A DNA stretch of 43,926 bases from contig JAOADY010000139.1 of assembly GCA_026417075.1 (NCBI GenBank), forward strand, positions 1 to 43,926, given 5' to 3'. The position numbers were made by a program, and so were the translations under genes. This DNA is from Caloramator sp. (GTDB lineage: Bacteria > Bacillota > Clostridia > Clostridiales > Caloramatoraceae). Positions 1 through 7,292 of this stretch are shown here, piece by piece (the stretch's first letter is position 1; the number at the start of each line of letters is the position of its first letter). The notes below the pieces were generated by a model. The model was not told the origin of the DNA. It saw nothing but the letters and a program-made list of their open reading frames with translations, and did not search any database.

Positions 1-28
1 GTTGTTTGGATTTAATTTCATTAATCAT
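1..28 (-). CDS. Start of a truncated minus-strand gene
   Basis: An ATG on the minus strand at 28-26 is preceded by GGAGG (complement of 35-39) at a spacing of 6, and the frame stays open to the window edge, reading MINEIKSKQ. Only nine residues are visible, so no function can be given. The strong ribosome binding site is the main support. Confidence 0.5.
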
Positions 29-97
29 GGGATACCTCCAAAATTTATTTCTATATATATAATTCTACATAAATTTTTAAAATCCTTTTTGCTACGC

Positions 98-133
98 AAA
101 AAAAGCTGCTGACAAAATTTGTTTGTCAACAGC
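98..133 (-). terminator. Intrinsic terminator of the 66-aa gene
   Basis: On the minus strand GCTGTTGACAAA and TTTGTCAGCAGC form a 12-bp stem (one G-T pair) around a 5-nt loop, followed by seven T. Just before it, at 138-151, lies a separate 14-bp perfect palindrome, GCAGGTATACCTGC, next to the stop codon. Confidence 0.85.
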
Positions 134-152
134 CTGAGCAGGTATACCTGCT

Positions 153-353
153 TTATTCTTTATAGTTTGTAAGAGTATTGTTTGCAGCTTGAAGTGCGTT
201 GTTAACTGCATTTAAAGTGTTTTGAATATATTGTCTGTTTTCTATTTTTTCTACGGAACCTAATGCTGCGTTTAGACAATTTTGAGCTTGCTGCAGATGA
301 TTTGCTACATCCTGGACATGTTGCCTTGCATTTTTCCCTTTTGTATTTGGCAT
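153..353 (-). CDS. Small helical hypothetical protein, 66 aa
   Basis: The ATG at 353 is preceded by GGAGGTAAG on the minus strand, and a strong terminator follows the stop, so this is a real short transcription unit. The protein is rich in Asn, Gln and Ala, has no signal peptide or membrane segment, and has one Cys. The spacing of Leu, Val and Ala suggests two amphipathic helices (about 10-35 and 40-62). I do not recognise the family. Small helical proteins of this make-up in Clostridia include spore-associated proteins, but nothing here shows that. It is divergent from the MarR gene, with a 286-bp AT-rich gap between them. Confidence 0.7.
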   Translation of the reverse strand: MPNTKGKNARQHVQDVANHLQQAQNCLNAALGSVEKIENRQYIQNTLNAVNNALQAANNTLTNYKE

Positions 354-639
354 TTAACTTACCTCCAAAAATAAATTTTTAGTTACGATTTTTATTATTT
401 GCAATTTATTATAAATAATTCATAAATAATTTTTTTAATCTTATATCAGAAGTTTAGTAGTTGAAAAAATTTACTACGTCGGTACCTTGCTGTGAAAAAA
501 TTAAAAATTACTTATTATATATTGGGTATATTCTAATTTTTACTAAAATTTTATTTTAAAATCTTTTATAAAAATAATATAGTACAGTTTAATTTTTTTG
601 TATATAATATAATAAAGTTTAAAGTAGGAGGAATTGTTG
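354..639. other. Divergent AT-rich promoter region
   Basis: This non-coding gap lies between the 66-aa gene (leftward) and the MarR gene (rightward). A TATAAT at 603-608 could be the -10 box of the MarR gene, but I see no convincing -35 box 17 bp upstream. No strong palindrome like the one at 1101-1139 is present here. Confidence 0.4.
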
Positions 640-1071
640 GTGTTTGATTTAGATACATGTCTTTGTTTTACAACAAATAAAGCCGCAAAAAAGTTAGCTG
701 AAGCATTTAATGAGAGGCTTTCAAAATATGGAATAACAAGAGTCCAATGGACTGCAATGTATTATCTATTAAAATACTGTAGATTAAGTCAAAAAGAACT
801 TTCTGAAAAAATGGATATAAAAGAATCAAGTATGGCAAGATTAATTGACAGATTAGAAAAAGAGGGATATGTTATACGTTGCAGGGATACTAGGGATAAA
901 AGAATAACTTTTATTGAACTTACAGAAAAAGGAAAGGATAAAATAATTGGGCTTTTACCTGAAGGAGAAAAAATGAGCAGTATAGCGTGTATAGGGATAA
1001 GTAATGATGAGCTTGAGGTATTTGAAAGAGTTTTAAGAAAGTTTATGGAAAATGCAGAAAAATATAAATAA
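640..1071 (+). CDS. MarR-family transcriptional regulator
   Basis: The 144-aa product has the MarR layout: N-terminal helix, winged helix-turn-helix (about residues 45-100) with the LSQKELSEKMDIKESS recognition region and the RLEKEGYVIRCRDTRDKR wing, then a C-terminal dimerisation helix. The wing has the conserved D-x-R-D-x-R pattern. Three TTG/GTG codons lie in a row (634, 637, 640). GGAGG at 627-631 sits 8 nt before the GTG at 640, so I choose that start; the TTG codons would be too close. The early Cys residues (DLDTCLCF) could make it thiol-responsive, which is inference. The likely target is the 39-bp palindrome upstream of the next gene, which encodes a CxxC protein. Confidence 0.88.
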   Translation: MFDLDTCLCFTTNKAAKKLAEAFNERLSKYGITRVQWTAMYYLLKYCRLSQKELSEKMDIKESSMARLIDRLEKEGYVIRCRDTRDKRITFIELTEKGKDKIIGLLPEGEKMSSIACIGISNDELEVFERVLRKFMENAEKYK

Positions 1072-1087
1072 AAATATTTTTCTGCTA

Positions 1088-1116
1088 TTGTTTTTTTTGC
1101 ATATACTTGCTATACT
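1088..1116 (+). promoter_or_regulatory. Promoter of the AhpD-like gene
   Basis: TTGTTT (1088-1093) and TATACT (1111-1116) are separated by 17 bp, a good sigma-A type promoter. The -10 box lies inside the palindrome at 1101-1139, as expected for a repressed promoter. Confidence 0.6.
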
Positions 1117-1139
1117 AATTATTAGCATATCAAGTATAT
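1101..1139. promoter_or_regulatory. 39-bp near-palindrome, candidate MarR operator
   Basis: Positions 1101-1119 pair with 1121-1139 in 17 of 19 places; the mismatches are 1110/1130 and 1114/1126. The outer arms are ATATACTTG and CAAGTATAT and the inner arms CTAAT and ATTAG. It covers the -10 region and ends just before the ribosome binding site (1143-1150) of the AhpD-like gene. With a MarR gene directly upstream this is most likely its operator. Confidence 0.65.
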
Positions 1140-1157
1140 TTATAAGGGGGTTTTTAT

Positions 1158-1514
1158 ATGAAAAAAAGTCCAAGAGAAATGTTAAATGAATTTATGGGAG
1201 GCCTTCAATCTGTTAAAGATTATAGCGGTGAACAAGTTGGAGCATTTATGAATCTTCTTGGTGCATGCTACAAACCATCAAAGCTTGATGTTAAAACTAA
1301 GGAATTAATAAGTGTAGGTATTGCAGCATATAATAGATGCGAATATTGTATAGTTTTTCATGTTTATAAGGCGCTTGAAGCTGGTGCAACTCCTGAAGAA
1401 ATAATGGAGGCTGCTATGGTTGCAGTTGCATTTGGGGGAGGACCATCAATGGCATACAGTGTTACATTGCTTAAAGACAGTATAGAAGAATTTAGAAAGG
1501 ATTTTAACAAATAA
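1158..1514 (+). CDS. AhpD-like / carboxymuconolactone decarboxylase-family protein
   Basis: The 118-aa protein carries the AhpD-type signature CEYCIVFH (CxxCxxxH) at about residues 56-63, followed by a helix with AGATPEEIMEAAMVAVAFGGGP. Small single-domain members of this family act as thiol peroxidase or disulfide reductase partners in oxidative stress defence; the real substrate cannot be told from sequence. The length is normal for the family. The start ATG has TAAGGGGG upstream. The MarR gene lies 86 bp upstream with a palindrome between them, so control by oxidants or electrophiles through that regulator is a reasonable inference. A strong terminator follows the stop. Confidence 0.88.
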   Translation: MKKSPREMLNEFMGGLQSVKDYSGEQVGAFMNLLGACYKPSKLDVKTKELISVGIAAYNRCEYCIVFHVYKALEAGATPEEIMEAAMVAVAFGGGPSMAYSVTLLKDSIEEFRKDFNK

Positions 1515-1517
1515 TTA

Positions 1518-1543
1518 AAGGCAGCTTTTTGCTGCCTTATTTA
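1518..1543 (+). terminator. Intrinsic terminator
   Basis: AAGGCAGC (1518-1525) and GCTGCCTT (1531-1538) form an 8-bp stem around a TTTTT loop, followed by ATTTAAT. Confidence 0.8.
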
Positions 1544-1621
1544 ATATTATAAACTAATGTAGTTTAATTAATAAAGTAAGAAAAAATATATATAAAAAAG
1601 GTTATTAAAGGAGTGGTATAA

Positions 1622-3316
1622 TTGGAAATTAAAATAGGTAATATATTACCACATGGTTCAGATGCTCTTATAACAAAAATCTATAAAAATGAGGGGCAAT
1701 ATATAGATGCAGATGAAATTTTTCTTGAAGCAGAAGGAAATAAGGCAAATATTTCCTTTAGAACTAATGTATCGGGGAAAATAGAAAAAATATTTGTAAG
1801 TGAAGGAAGCAGGATAAATTCAGATACTCCTATTGCAATAATAATTGAAGATAACATTCAAACTTCCAATAATAAAAATTATGATTATTTTGCTAATGTA
1901 TTTGAAACTGTAACAAAAAAAGAATATGAATGTGATATTGCAATTATAGGTGGAGGACCTGAAGGATATGTTTCAGCAATATATGGTGCAAAAAAAGGCG
2001 CTAAAGTTATTTTAATTGAAAAGGACAAACTTGGTGGAACATGTCTTAATAGGGGCTGCATACCTACTAAAGCACTTATTAGGTCGGCAAATGTATATAA
2101 TACTATTAGAGATTGTGAAAAATATGGTTGCAATTGTAAAGAAGCAGCCATTGATATGTATAAAATTATTGAAAGAAAAAATAAAATAGTAAGTCAGCTT
2201 GTGGAAGGAATTAAATATCTTCTTAATAAGAATGATGTTGAAACGATTTATGGTGAGGGTAAAATAGTTGATAATAATAAAGTTATAGTAAAGAGCAAAA
2301 ATACTGATATAATAATTAATGCAAAAAATATAATAATTGCAACTGGATCTGTATCTTCAATTCCAAATATTAAAGGTATAGAAAATAAAAATGTTATTTA
2401 CAGTGATGAAGCACTTAATCTTATAAATTTTCCTAAAAGACTGGCTATTGTAGGCGGTGGAGTTATAGGAATGGAATTTGCTCATATGTTTGCCTCTTTT
2501 GGAGTAGAGGTTTCTATAATTGAATATTTTGACAAATGTTTATCTTCTTTAGATGATGATGTTATAAAGGAAATAGAAAAGTATACTAATGAAAAGAATA
2601 TAAAAACTTATACATCATCACAGGTTAAAGAGTTTATTGAGTCTGCAGATGGGAGCATTATAGTGAAATTTGAACAAAAAGGAAAGGAATATTATTTATC
2701 ATGTGATAAGGTACTTGTATCAACGGGAAGAATTCCATATATTGATAATTTGTTAGATGAAGGATTACAAATTGAAATGAATGAAAAAGGCGGGGGAATA
2801 AAAGTAAATTCAAAAATGCAAACTAATATTACTAATATTTATGCCATTGGAGATGTGACAGGAAAATTGCTTTTAGCTCATGTTGCTTCACATCAAGGAA
2901 TAATAGCAATTGAAAACATATTGGGACTAAACAAGGAAATAAATTATGATGTTATTCCTTCAGGAATATTTACTGATCCTGAAATAGCAACTGTAGGAAT
3001 AAGTGAGAAGGAAGCAATAAAAAGAGGTATCAAATATAAAGTATCTAAGATACCTTTTAGTGCAATAGGCAAGGCTCTTTGCTATGGGGATATAAGGGGA
3101 TTTGTTAAACTTATTGAAGATACTGATTCAAAAAAAATAATAGGTGGTAGCATAATAGGTCATGGAGCTACAGATCTTTTGGGAGAACTTTCCTTAACAG
3201 TTAGTATGGGAGCTAAAGCAGAAGATTTAATTGAAACTATACATGCACATCCTACATCTCCGGAAATTATCCATGAAGCATCTCTTGGATTAGGCTTAGG
3301 AGCCATACATTTTTAA
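1622..3316 (+). CDS. lpdA: Dihydrolipoyl dehydrogenase with N-terminal lipoyl domain
   Basis: This 564-aa E3 flavoenzyme reoxidises dihydrolipoamide with NAD+. Residues 1-78 look like a biotinyl/lipoyl domain, with Lys41 in ...GNKANIS at the place of the usual lipoylated DKA lysine. The FAD motif GGGPEGYVSAIYGA lies near 110-123, the redox disulfide GGTCLNRGCIPTK uses Cys141 and Cys146, the NAD motif is GGGVIGMEF, and the C-terminal HAHPTSPEIIHEA carries the His-Glu catalytic pair. The TTG start is set by AAAGGAG at 1607-1613, 8 nt upstream. No E1, E2 or glycine cleavage genes are adjacent, so its partner complex is encoded elsewhere. Lipoyl-E3 fusions are known in acetoin, pyruvate and glycine systems. 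Confidence 0.93.
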   Translation: MEIKIGNILPHGSDALITKIYKNEGQYIDADEIFLEAEGNKANISFRTNVSGKIEKIFVSEGSRINSDTPIAIIIEDNIQTSNNKNYDYFANVFETVTKKEYECDIAIIGGGPEGYVSAIYGAKKGAKVILIEKDKLGGTCLNRGCIPTKALIRSANVYNTIRDCEKYGCNCKEAAIDMYKIIERKNKIVSQLVEGIKYLLNKNDVETIYGEGKIVDNNKVIVKSKNTDIIINAKNIIIATGSVSSIPNIKGIENKNVIYSDEALNLINFPKRLAIVGGGVIGMEFAHMFASFGVEVSIIEYFDKCLSSLDDDVIKEIEKYTNEKNIKTYTSSQVKEFIESADGSIIVKFEQKGKEYYLSCDKVLVSTGRIPYIDNLLDEGLQIEMNEKGGGIKVNSKMQTNITNIYAIGDVTGKLLLAHVASHQGIIAIENILGLNKEINYDVIPSGIFTDPEIATVGISEKEAIKRGIKYKVSKIPFSAIGKALCYGDIRGFVKLIEDTDSKKIIGGSIIGHGATDLLGELSLTVSMGAKAEDLIETIHAHPTSPEIIHEASLGLGLGAIHF

Positions 3317-3336
3317 AAGCATTAAATGTTTTAAAA
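3311..3336 (+). terminator. Weak AT-rich hairpin after lpdA
   Basis: TTTTAAAAGCAT (3311-3322) pairs with ATGTTTTAAAA (3326-3336) with a bulged G. The stem overlaps the stop codon, is AT-rich and lacks a clear T run, so it is only a possible terminator. Confidence 0.3.
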
Positions 3337-3645
3337 ATATATAAAGTAATATATAAGTTTATGAAGAATTTATGACATCTTTGTTTGTTTTTATATTTTT
3401 ATAATAAACTTGATGTTGCCATATAATGTTGTTTTTAAAAAAGATTAGATGGCAAGTCTTATAGATTGATATTTGAGAATTTTTATTGAGAATTATAAAA
3501 AAGATGTATTAGAGAGTTAGGGGAAAAGGGGCTGTTGATTTATAATTTTACAATTTCTTTAAATAAGCGAAAAAAATCAAATTCTAGTAAAAATAAAATT
3601 TCTACTGAATTTTGATGCGAAATCTCTGTTTTAAATTAGATACTA
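3337..3645. other. Gene-free AT-rich stretch
   Basis: There is no open frame with a ribosome binding site on either strand and no strong hairpin. It separates lpdA from the promoter of the zinc-ribbon gene. Confidence 0.4.
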
Positions 3646-3674
3646 TTGTATTTTAAATTAAAAGATGATATAAT
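3646..3674 (+). promoter_or_regulatory. Promoter of the zinc-ribbon gene
   Basis: TTGTAT (3646-3651) and TATAAT (3669-3674) are separated by exactly 17 bp. Transcription would start near 3681, giving an untranslated leader of about 110 nt. Confidence 0.7.
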
Positions 3675-3680
3675 ATAAGC

Positions 3681-3789
3681 ATGCCTTTGATTTAAGGCAA
3701 TGATATAAGATTTAAGCGGCATTTCCTCCTTTTATAAAGGTAATGAAAGCTGTTTAAGATCTTAAACTATTAAAAGGAGGAATGTTTAA
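3681..3789 (+). promoter_or_regulatory. Structured leader that can sequester the ribosome binding site
   Basis: Three elements are visible. First, GCCTT (3683-3687) pairs with AAGGC (3694-3698) right at the predicted 5' end. Second, TTCCTCCTTTTA (3723-3734) is exactly complementary to TAAAAGGAGGAA (3771-3782), which contains the Shine-Dalgarno GGAGG of the next gene; CAT at 3720-3722 extends the match with one bulge. Third, within that loop lies the perfect palindrome GTTTAAGATCTTAAAC (3752-3767). The folded form would block translation. Whether a ligand, temperature or a protein opens it is unknown. Confidence 0.65.
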
Positions 3790-3954
3790 ATGGCAGATAA
3801 AACATTAGTATGCAAAGATTGTGGAAAAGAATTCATATTTACTGAAGGTGAGCAGGCTTTCTACAAAGAAAAGGGTTTTGAAAATGAACCACAAAGATGT
3901 CAAGAATGTAGAAAAGCTAGAAAACAGCAAAGAAATAACGGATACAGAAGATAA
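3790..3954 (+). CDS. Zinc-ribbon domain protein, 54 aa
   Basis: The frame from ATG 3790 encodes MADKTLVCKDCGKEFIF and so on, with two CxxC knuckles: Cys8/Cys11 and Cys37/Cys40 (CQEC). It ends in a basic tail, RKARKQQRNNGYRR. This matches the small 'probable zinc-ribbon' family common in Clostridia, which is often misnamed cytochrome c551. The basic tail suggests RNA or DNA contact, which is inference. GGAGG at 3776-3780 is 9 nt upstream of the start. It has its own promoter, a structured leader and a strong terminator, so it is a single-gene unit. Its function is not established. Confidence 0.88.
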   Translation: MADKTLVCKDCGKEFIFTEGEQAFYKEKGFENEPQRCQECRKARKQQRNNGYRR

Positions 3955-3970
3955 ATAATTTTGTACAATC

Positions 3971-4000
3971 AGCCCTGTAAGGTAATCTTACAGGGCTTTT
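3971..4000 (+). terminator. Strong intrinsic terminator
   Basis: AGCCCTGTAAG (3971-3981) and CTTACAGGGCT (3987-3997) form a perfect 11-bp stem with a 5-nt loop, followed by TTTT. Confidence 0.92.
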
Positions 4001-4023
4001 GATTAAATATTGAGGTGATTATT

Positions 4024-4500
4024 ATGATTTTAGTCAGCTCTTGTCTTTTAGGACTTAATACTAAGTATAATGGCGAAAATAATGCAGTGGAGCTTTTAAT
4101 AGAATATAGCCGCTATGGGAAATTTATTCCTATATGCCCTGAACAGCTTGGAGGACTTTCAACTCCAAGAGCTCCATCAGAAATAATAGGTGGAAGCGGG
4201 GAGGATGTATTAAAAGGATTATGTAGGATATTAAGTGATACGGGAGTTGATGAAACACAGCAGTACATAAAGGGAGCACAAGAAGTTATAAAATTAGTTA
4301 ATATTTTCCCTGTTAATGCGGCGATATTAAAGCAAAGAAGTCCATCCTGCGGCAGTACTCAGATATATGATGGAACCTTCTTAGGAAAGGTTAAAGATGG
4401 CTCAGGAGTTACTGCAGTTTTACTTAAAGAATATGGAATACCTGTATATTCAGAAGAAGAAATAAATAGAGGAATTTTAGAAAAGCTTATATTAGAATAA
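4024..4500 (+). CDS. DUF523 family protein, TudS-like Fe-S desulfidase candidate
   Basis: The 158-aa product starts MILVSSCLLG as DUF523 proteins do; GAGG at 4012-4015 fits the ATG at 4024 rather than the GTG at 4015. Family motifs are present: SSCLLGLNTKYNGENN, PICPEQLGGLSTPRAPSE and KQRSPSCGS. Cys7, Cys38 and Cys109 match the three conserved cysteines that hold a [4Fe-4S] cluster in the studied member TudS, a 2-thiouracil desulfidase. The substrate here is unknown. The gene comes right after the zinc-ribbon unit but beyond its terminator, so it is probably transcribed separately or by read-through. Confidence 0.85.
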   Translation: MILVSSCLLGLNTKYNGENNAVELLIEYSRYGKFIPICPEQLGGLSTPRAPSEIIGGSGEDVLKGLCRILSDTGVDETQQYIKGAQEVIKLVNIFPVNAAILKQRSPSCGSTQIYDGTFLGKVKDGSGVTAVLLKEYGIPVYSEEEINRGILEKLILE

Positions 4501-4561
4501 TAGAACACAAAATATTGTATTCTTCATAAAATGTATTAAAGCAATTAAAAAGGTAATGAAT

Positions 4562-5482
4562 ATGGAATTTATGGGTATACCTGTTTATATGAATAGAAAT
4601 TTAATTCTTGATTTATACTCAACATTAATTAGCGGATATGTAGAAAGTAAAGAAGATCTTTTTTTAAAAACTAGAGATAATTTTGCAAAATTTCAAATAG
4701 ATAACAAGACATCAAAGGGACGGGACAGTAAAAAAACAGATCCTGAGGATAAGAATAATGTAATAGGAAATAGTTGTTCAGATGTGCTTGATTATTATGG
4801 AAATGTTGAAAACAGAAATGGAAGAAGAGTTCAAACAAGATTAAAAAAATCCTTTACTACTTTTACTATATATAATTCATTAAGAAAAATAATGTATTCA
4901 AAGAAGATGATAAAGTCTTGTGATGAAGTAGAATTTGATAATATAATCTCTGGGGATTTTATTGAGATTAATACGATAATGCCTCCAACTTCCCTTGAAT
5001 CACAGATTTATTCAGTAATATCTCTTATTGAGGCCTATGATACAAAACTTTTAAATAAACTTTTGCCCTATGACGATCCAAAATATACAATAACTAACTT
5101 TGATTTTATATATAAAGAACTTAAAGTTTTATTAGAACTTCTTAATAAAAACAATACGAATTATATAGTAGTTCAAAATAATAAATTTAAAGTTGTACTA
5201 AATGTAAATCTTAATTATTTTATGGATAAGAATTATTATGTATATGATAATGTAAATTGCTGCTTTAAGGTTATGTGTCAGGTTACAAAAAAAATCGGAA
5301 ATGGTGAATATCTTAATCTTTTAGATAAAACATGTATACCTGATTATTATATGGAAATATTAAATTTAACGAGAAGCTATCTTGATATATTAAAAAAATA
5401 CGATATAATAATTCCGCAGGGATTTTCGTGCTTAGTTGAATATCCAGCAATAAAGGCTGTTGCAATAGCTATGTATATATAA
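4562..5482 (+). CDS. Hypothetical protein, 306 aa
   Basis: I do not recognise this protein with confidence. The ATG at 4562 is about 9 nt after an AAAAAGG sequence; the ATG at 4556 is in frame but too close. It has no signal peptide or membrane segment. The N-terminus MEFMGIPVYMNRNLILDLYS is followed by a charged low-complexity stretch (about 35-90), then a region with PPTSLESQIYSVISLIEAYD and a hydrophobic C-terminus, FSCLVEYPAIKAVAIAMYI. The 'MGIPVYMNRNLI...' opening vaguely resembles DUF6414-type proteins, but I would not rely on that. It lies between the DUF523 gene and the proS promoter. Confidence 0.75.
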   Translation: MEFMGIPVYMNRNLILDLYSTLISGYVESKEDLFLKTRDNFAKFQIDNKTSKGRDSKKTDPEDKNNVIGNSCSDVLDYYGNVENRNGRRVQTRLKKSFTTFTIYNSLRKIMYSKKMIKSCDEVEFDNIISGDFIEINTIMPPTSLESQIYSVISLIEAYDTKLLNKLLPYDDPKYTITNFDFIYKELKVLLELLNKNNTNYIVVQNNKFKVVLNVNLNYFMDKNYYVYDNVNCCFKVMCQVTKKIGNGEYLNLLDKTCIPDYYMEILNLTRSYLDILKKYDIIIPQGFSCLVEYPAIKAVAIAMYI

Positions 5483-5509
5483 AATTTCTGAGTTTTAATA
5501 ATTTTTCTA

Positions 5510-5538
5510 TTGACATTTTTTGAATTTTATCTTAAAAT
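5510..5538 (+). promoter_or_regulatory. Promoter of the T-box/proS unit
   Basis: A perfect TTGACA (5510-5515) and TAAAAT (5533-5538) are separated by 17 bp, which places the transcript start near 5545, just before the T-box leader. Confidence 0.75.
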
Positions 5539-5544
5539 TTTGAT

Positions 5545-5790
5545 AAATAATTATAGACTTTGAAAAGGAATAGTAGAAACATCAATCTTTAAAAGAGAGG
5601 GGATGGTTGGTGAAAATCCCTAAAGATATGTTTCGAACCGGCCTTGGAGTCCTGCACTGAAGATTTTAGTAGGCTGCAGCGGGTGTCCCGTTATAGATGT
5701 GAGAGAATATGCCTAAAGGTTAGGTGTATTAATTAGGGTGGTACCGCCGAATAATTGCCTCGGTCCCTTTATGGGATTCGAGGCTTTTTA
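5545..5790 (+). promoter_or_regulatory. T-box riboswitch, proline-specific
   Basis: The leader has the classic T-box parts. The stem I distal GGTTGGTGAAAATCC region lies near 5603-5617. The specifier area, GGAGTCCTGCACTGAAG, offers the Pro codon CCT at 5651-5653 followed by a purine. AGTAGGCTG..CGGGTGTCCCG forms stem III. The T-box sequence TTAGGGTGGTACCGCCGA lies at 5733-5750, and its UGGU (5739-5742) can pair with the ACCA end of tRNA-Pro. The terminator hairpin GCCTCG..CGAGGC (5757-5784) with five T follows. Uncharged tRNA-Pro should favour the antiterminator and raise proS expression. Confidence 0.93.
5757..5789 (+). terminator. T-box-controlled terminator
   Basis: GCCTCG (5757-5762) with inner CCC pairs with GGG and CGAGGC (5779-5784), followed by TTTTT. 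It competes with the T-box antiterminator. Confidence 0.9.
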
Positions 5791-5816
5791 TATCTATTAA
5801 AATAGGAGGAATTGGT

Positions 5817-7259
5817 ATGAGTAGTGATAAGGAAAAGAAATTTGTTGAAGAAATAACTCCAATGGATGAGGATTTTGCCCAATGGTATACAGATATTGTA
5901 AAAAAGGCAGAACTTGCAGATTATTCGAGTGTTAAAGGATTTATGATTGTTCGTCCCTATGGTTATGCTATATGGGAAAATATCCAAAAGGATCTCGATA
6001 GAAGGTTCAAAGAAACAGGGCATGAAAATGTTTATATGCCTATGCTTATACCTGAAAGTCTTCTTCAAAAAGAGCAGGAACATGTTGAAGGTTTTGCTCC
6101 TGAGGTTGCATGGGTTACTCATGGAGGAAGTGAAAAACTTACTGAAAGGCTTTGCGTTAGACCAACTTCTGAAACTATTTTCTGTGAACATTTTGCGAAA
6201 ATAGTTCAGTCCTACAAAGATCTTCCAAAGCTTTATAATCAGTGGTGTTCGGTTGTAAGATGGGAAAAAACTACAAGGCCGTTTTTAAGAACGGCAGAGT
6301 TTTTATGGCAGGAAGGACATACAATACATGCAACGGCAGAGGAAGCAGAGGAAGAAACAATAAGAATGCTTAATATATATGCTGAGCATTGTGAAGAGGT
6401 TCTTGCAATTCCTGTTATAAAGGGTCAAAAAACGGATAAGGAAAAGTTTGCTGGCGCTAAGGCTACTTATACTATTGAAAGTCTTATGCACGATGGTAAA
6501 GCATTGCAGTCAGGAACATCTCATAATTTTGGAGATAACTTTGCAAAGGCTTTTGATATTAAATATCTCGATAAGGAAGGGAAACTTCAATATGTTCATG
6601 AAACATCCTGGGGATTTACAACAAGAATGATTGGAGCCCTTATAATGGTTCATGGAGATGACAGCGGACTTGTTCTTCCGCCTAAAGTTGCTCCAATACA
6701 GGTTATTGTTATTCCTATTGCACATCACAAAGAAGGTGTTCTTGAAAAAGCTTATGAGATTAAGGATAGAATAGCAAAGTTAGCGAGAGTTAAGATTGAT
6801 GACAGCGATAAAATGCCTGGTTGGAAGTTTAATGAGTATGAAATGAAGGGTGTTCCTTTAAGGGTTGAAATTGGTCCTAAGGATATAGAAAATAATCAGG
6901 TTGTTTTGGTTAGAAGAGATAACAGAGATAAGATTATTGTTAAAATGGATGAGCTTGAGAATAGAATAGTAGAAATTCTTGAGGATATTCAAAAGTCATT
7001 ATACAACAAGGCAAAGGCTCATAGAGATGCGAGAACTTACGTTGCAAATAACATGGAAGAATTTAAAAATATTGTTGAAAATAAGACTGGATTTATAAAA
7101 GCTATGTGGTGTGGGGATAGAGAGTGTGAAGATAAAGTTAAAGAGATGACAGGAGCAACAGCAAGATGTATGCCTTTTGAGCAGGAGCATATAGGAGATA
7201 AATGTGTATGCTGTGGTAAAGAAGCAAAAAAACTTGTATATTGGGGAAGAGCATATTAA
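5817..7259 (+). CDS. proS: Prolyl-tRNA synthetase, short eukaryote/archaea type
   Basis: This 480-aa class II synthetase charges tRNA-Pro. The size and motifs ([41 protein letters not shown] in motif 2) are those of the archaeal/eukaryotic-type ProRS without the bacterial editing insertion. The C-terminal zinc-binding region is present: [12 protein letters not shown], then [24 protein letters not shown] at about 5803-5807 precedes the ATG. It is the only gene of the T-box unit and ends in a strong terminator. Two tRNA-Pro genes, for TGG and CGG anticodons, lie about 34 kb downstream. Confidence 0.97.
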   Translation: MSSDKEKKFVEEITPMDEDFAQWYTDIVKKAELADYSSVKGFMIVRPYGYAIWENIQKDLDRRFKETGHENVYMPMLIPESLLQKEQEHVEGFAPEVAWVTHGGSEKLTERLCVRPTSETIFCEHFAKIVQSYKDLPKLYNQWCSVVRWEKTTRPFLRTAEFLWQEGHTIHATAEEAEEETIRMLNIYAEHCEEVLAIPVIKGQKTDKEKFAGAKATYTIESLMHDGKALQSGTSHNFGDNFAKAFDIKYLDKEGKLQYVHETSWGFTTRMIGALIMVHGDDSGLVLPPKVAPIQVIVIPIAHHKEGVLEKAYEIKDRIAKLARVKIDDSDKMPGWKFNEYEMKGVPLRVEIGPKDIENNQVVLVRRDNRDKIIVKMDELENRIVEILEDIQKSLYNKAKAHRDARTYVANNMEEFKNIVENKTGFIKAMWCGDRECEDKVKEMTGATARCMPFEQEHIGDKCVCCGKEAKKLVYWGRAY

Positions 7260-7286
7260 AAAAGACGGTTTTGCCGTCTTTTTTAA
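7259..7286. terminator. Bidirectional terminator between proS and the kinase gene
   Basis: AAAAAAGACGG and CCGTCTTTTTT flank TTTTG. The A and T runs on both sides let it serve proS and the convergent kinase gene. Confidence 0.88.
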
Positions 7287-7292
7287 TATGAC

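Noticed and set aside
4015-4023. GTG start for the DUF523 gene
   Set aside because: It overlaps the GAGGTGAT ribosome binding site; the ATG at 4024 gives the family's normal N-terminus.
5651-5660. Reading the T-box specifier as CAC (His) or TGC (Cys) in CCTGCACTGA
   Set aside because: CCT followed by a purine fits the usual placement, and the downstream gene is proS; the UGGU bulge also suits tRNA-Pro.
5947-6204. Extra open frames inside proS on both strands
   Set aside because: They lie within a well-supported gene, lack their own ribosome binding sites and show no protein family features.
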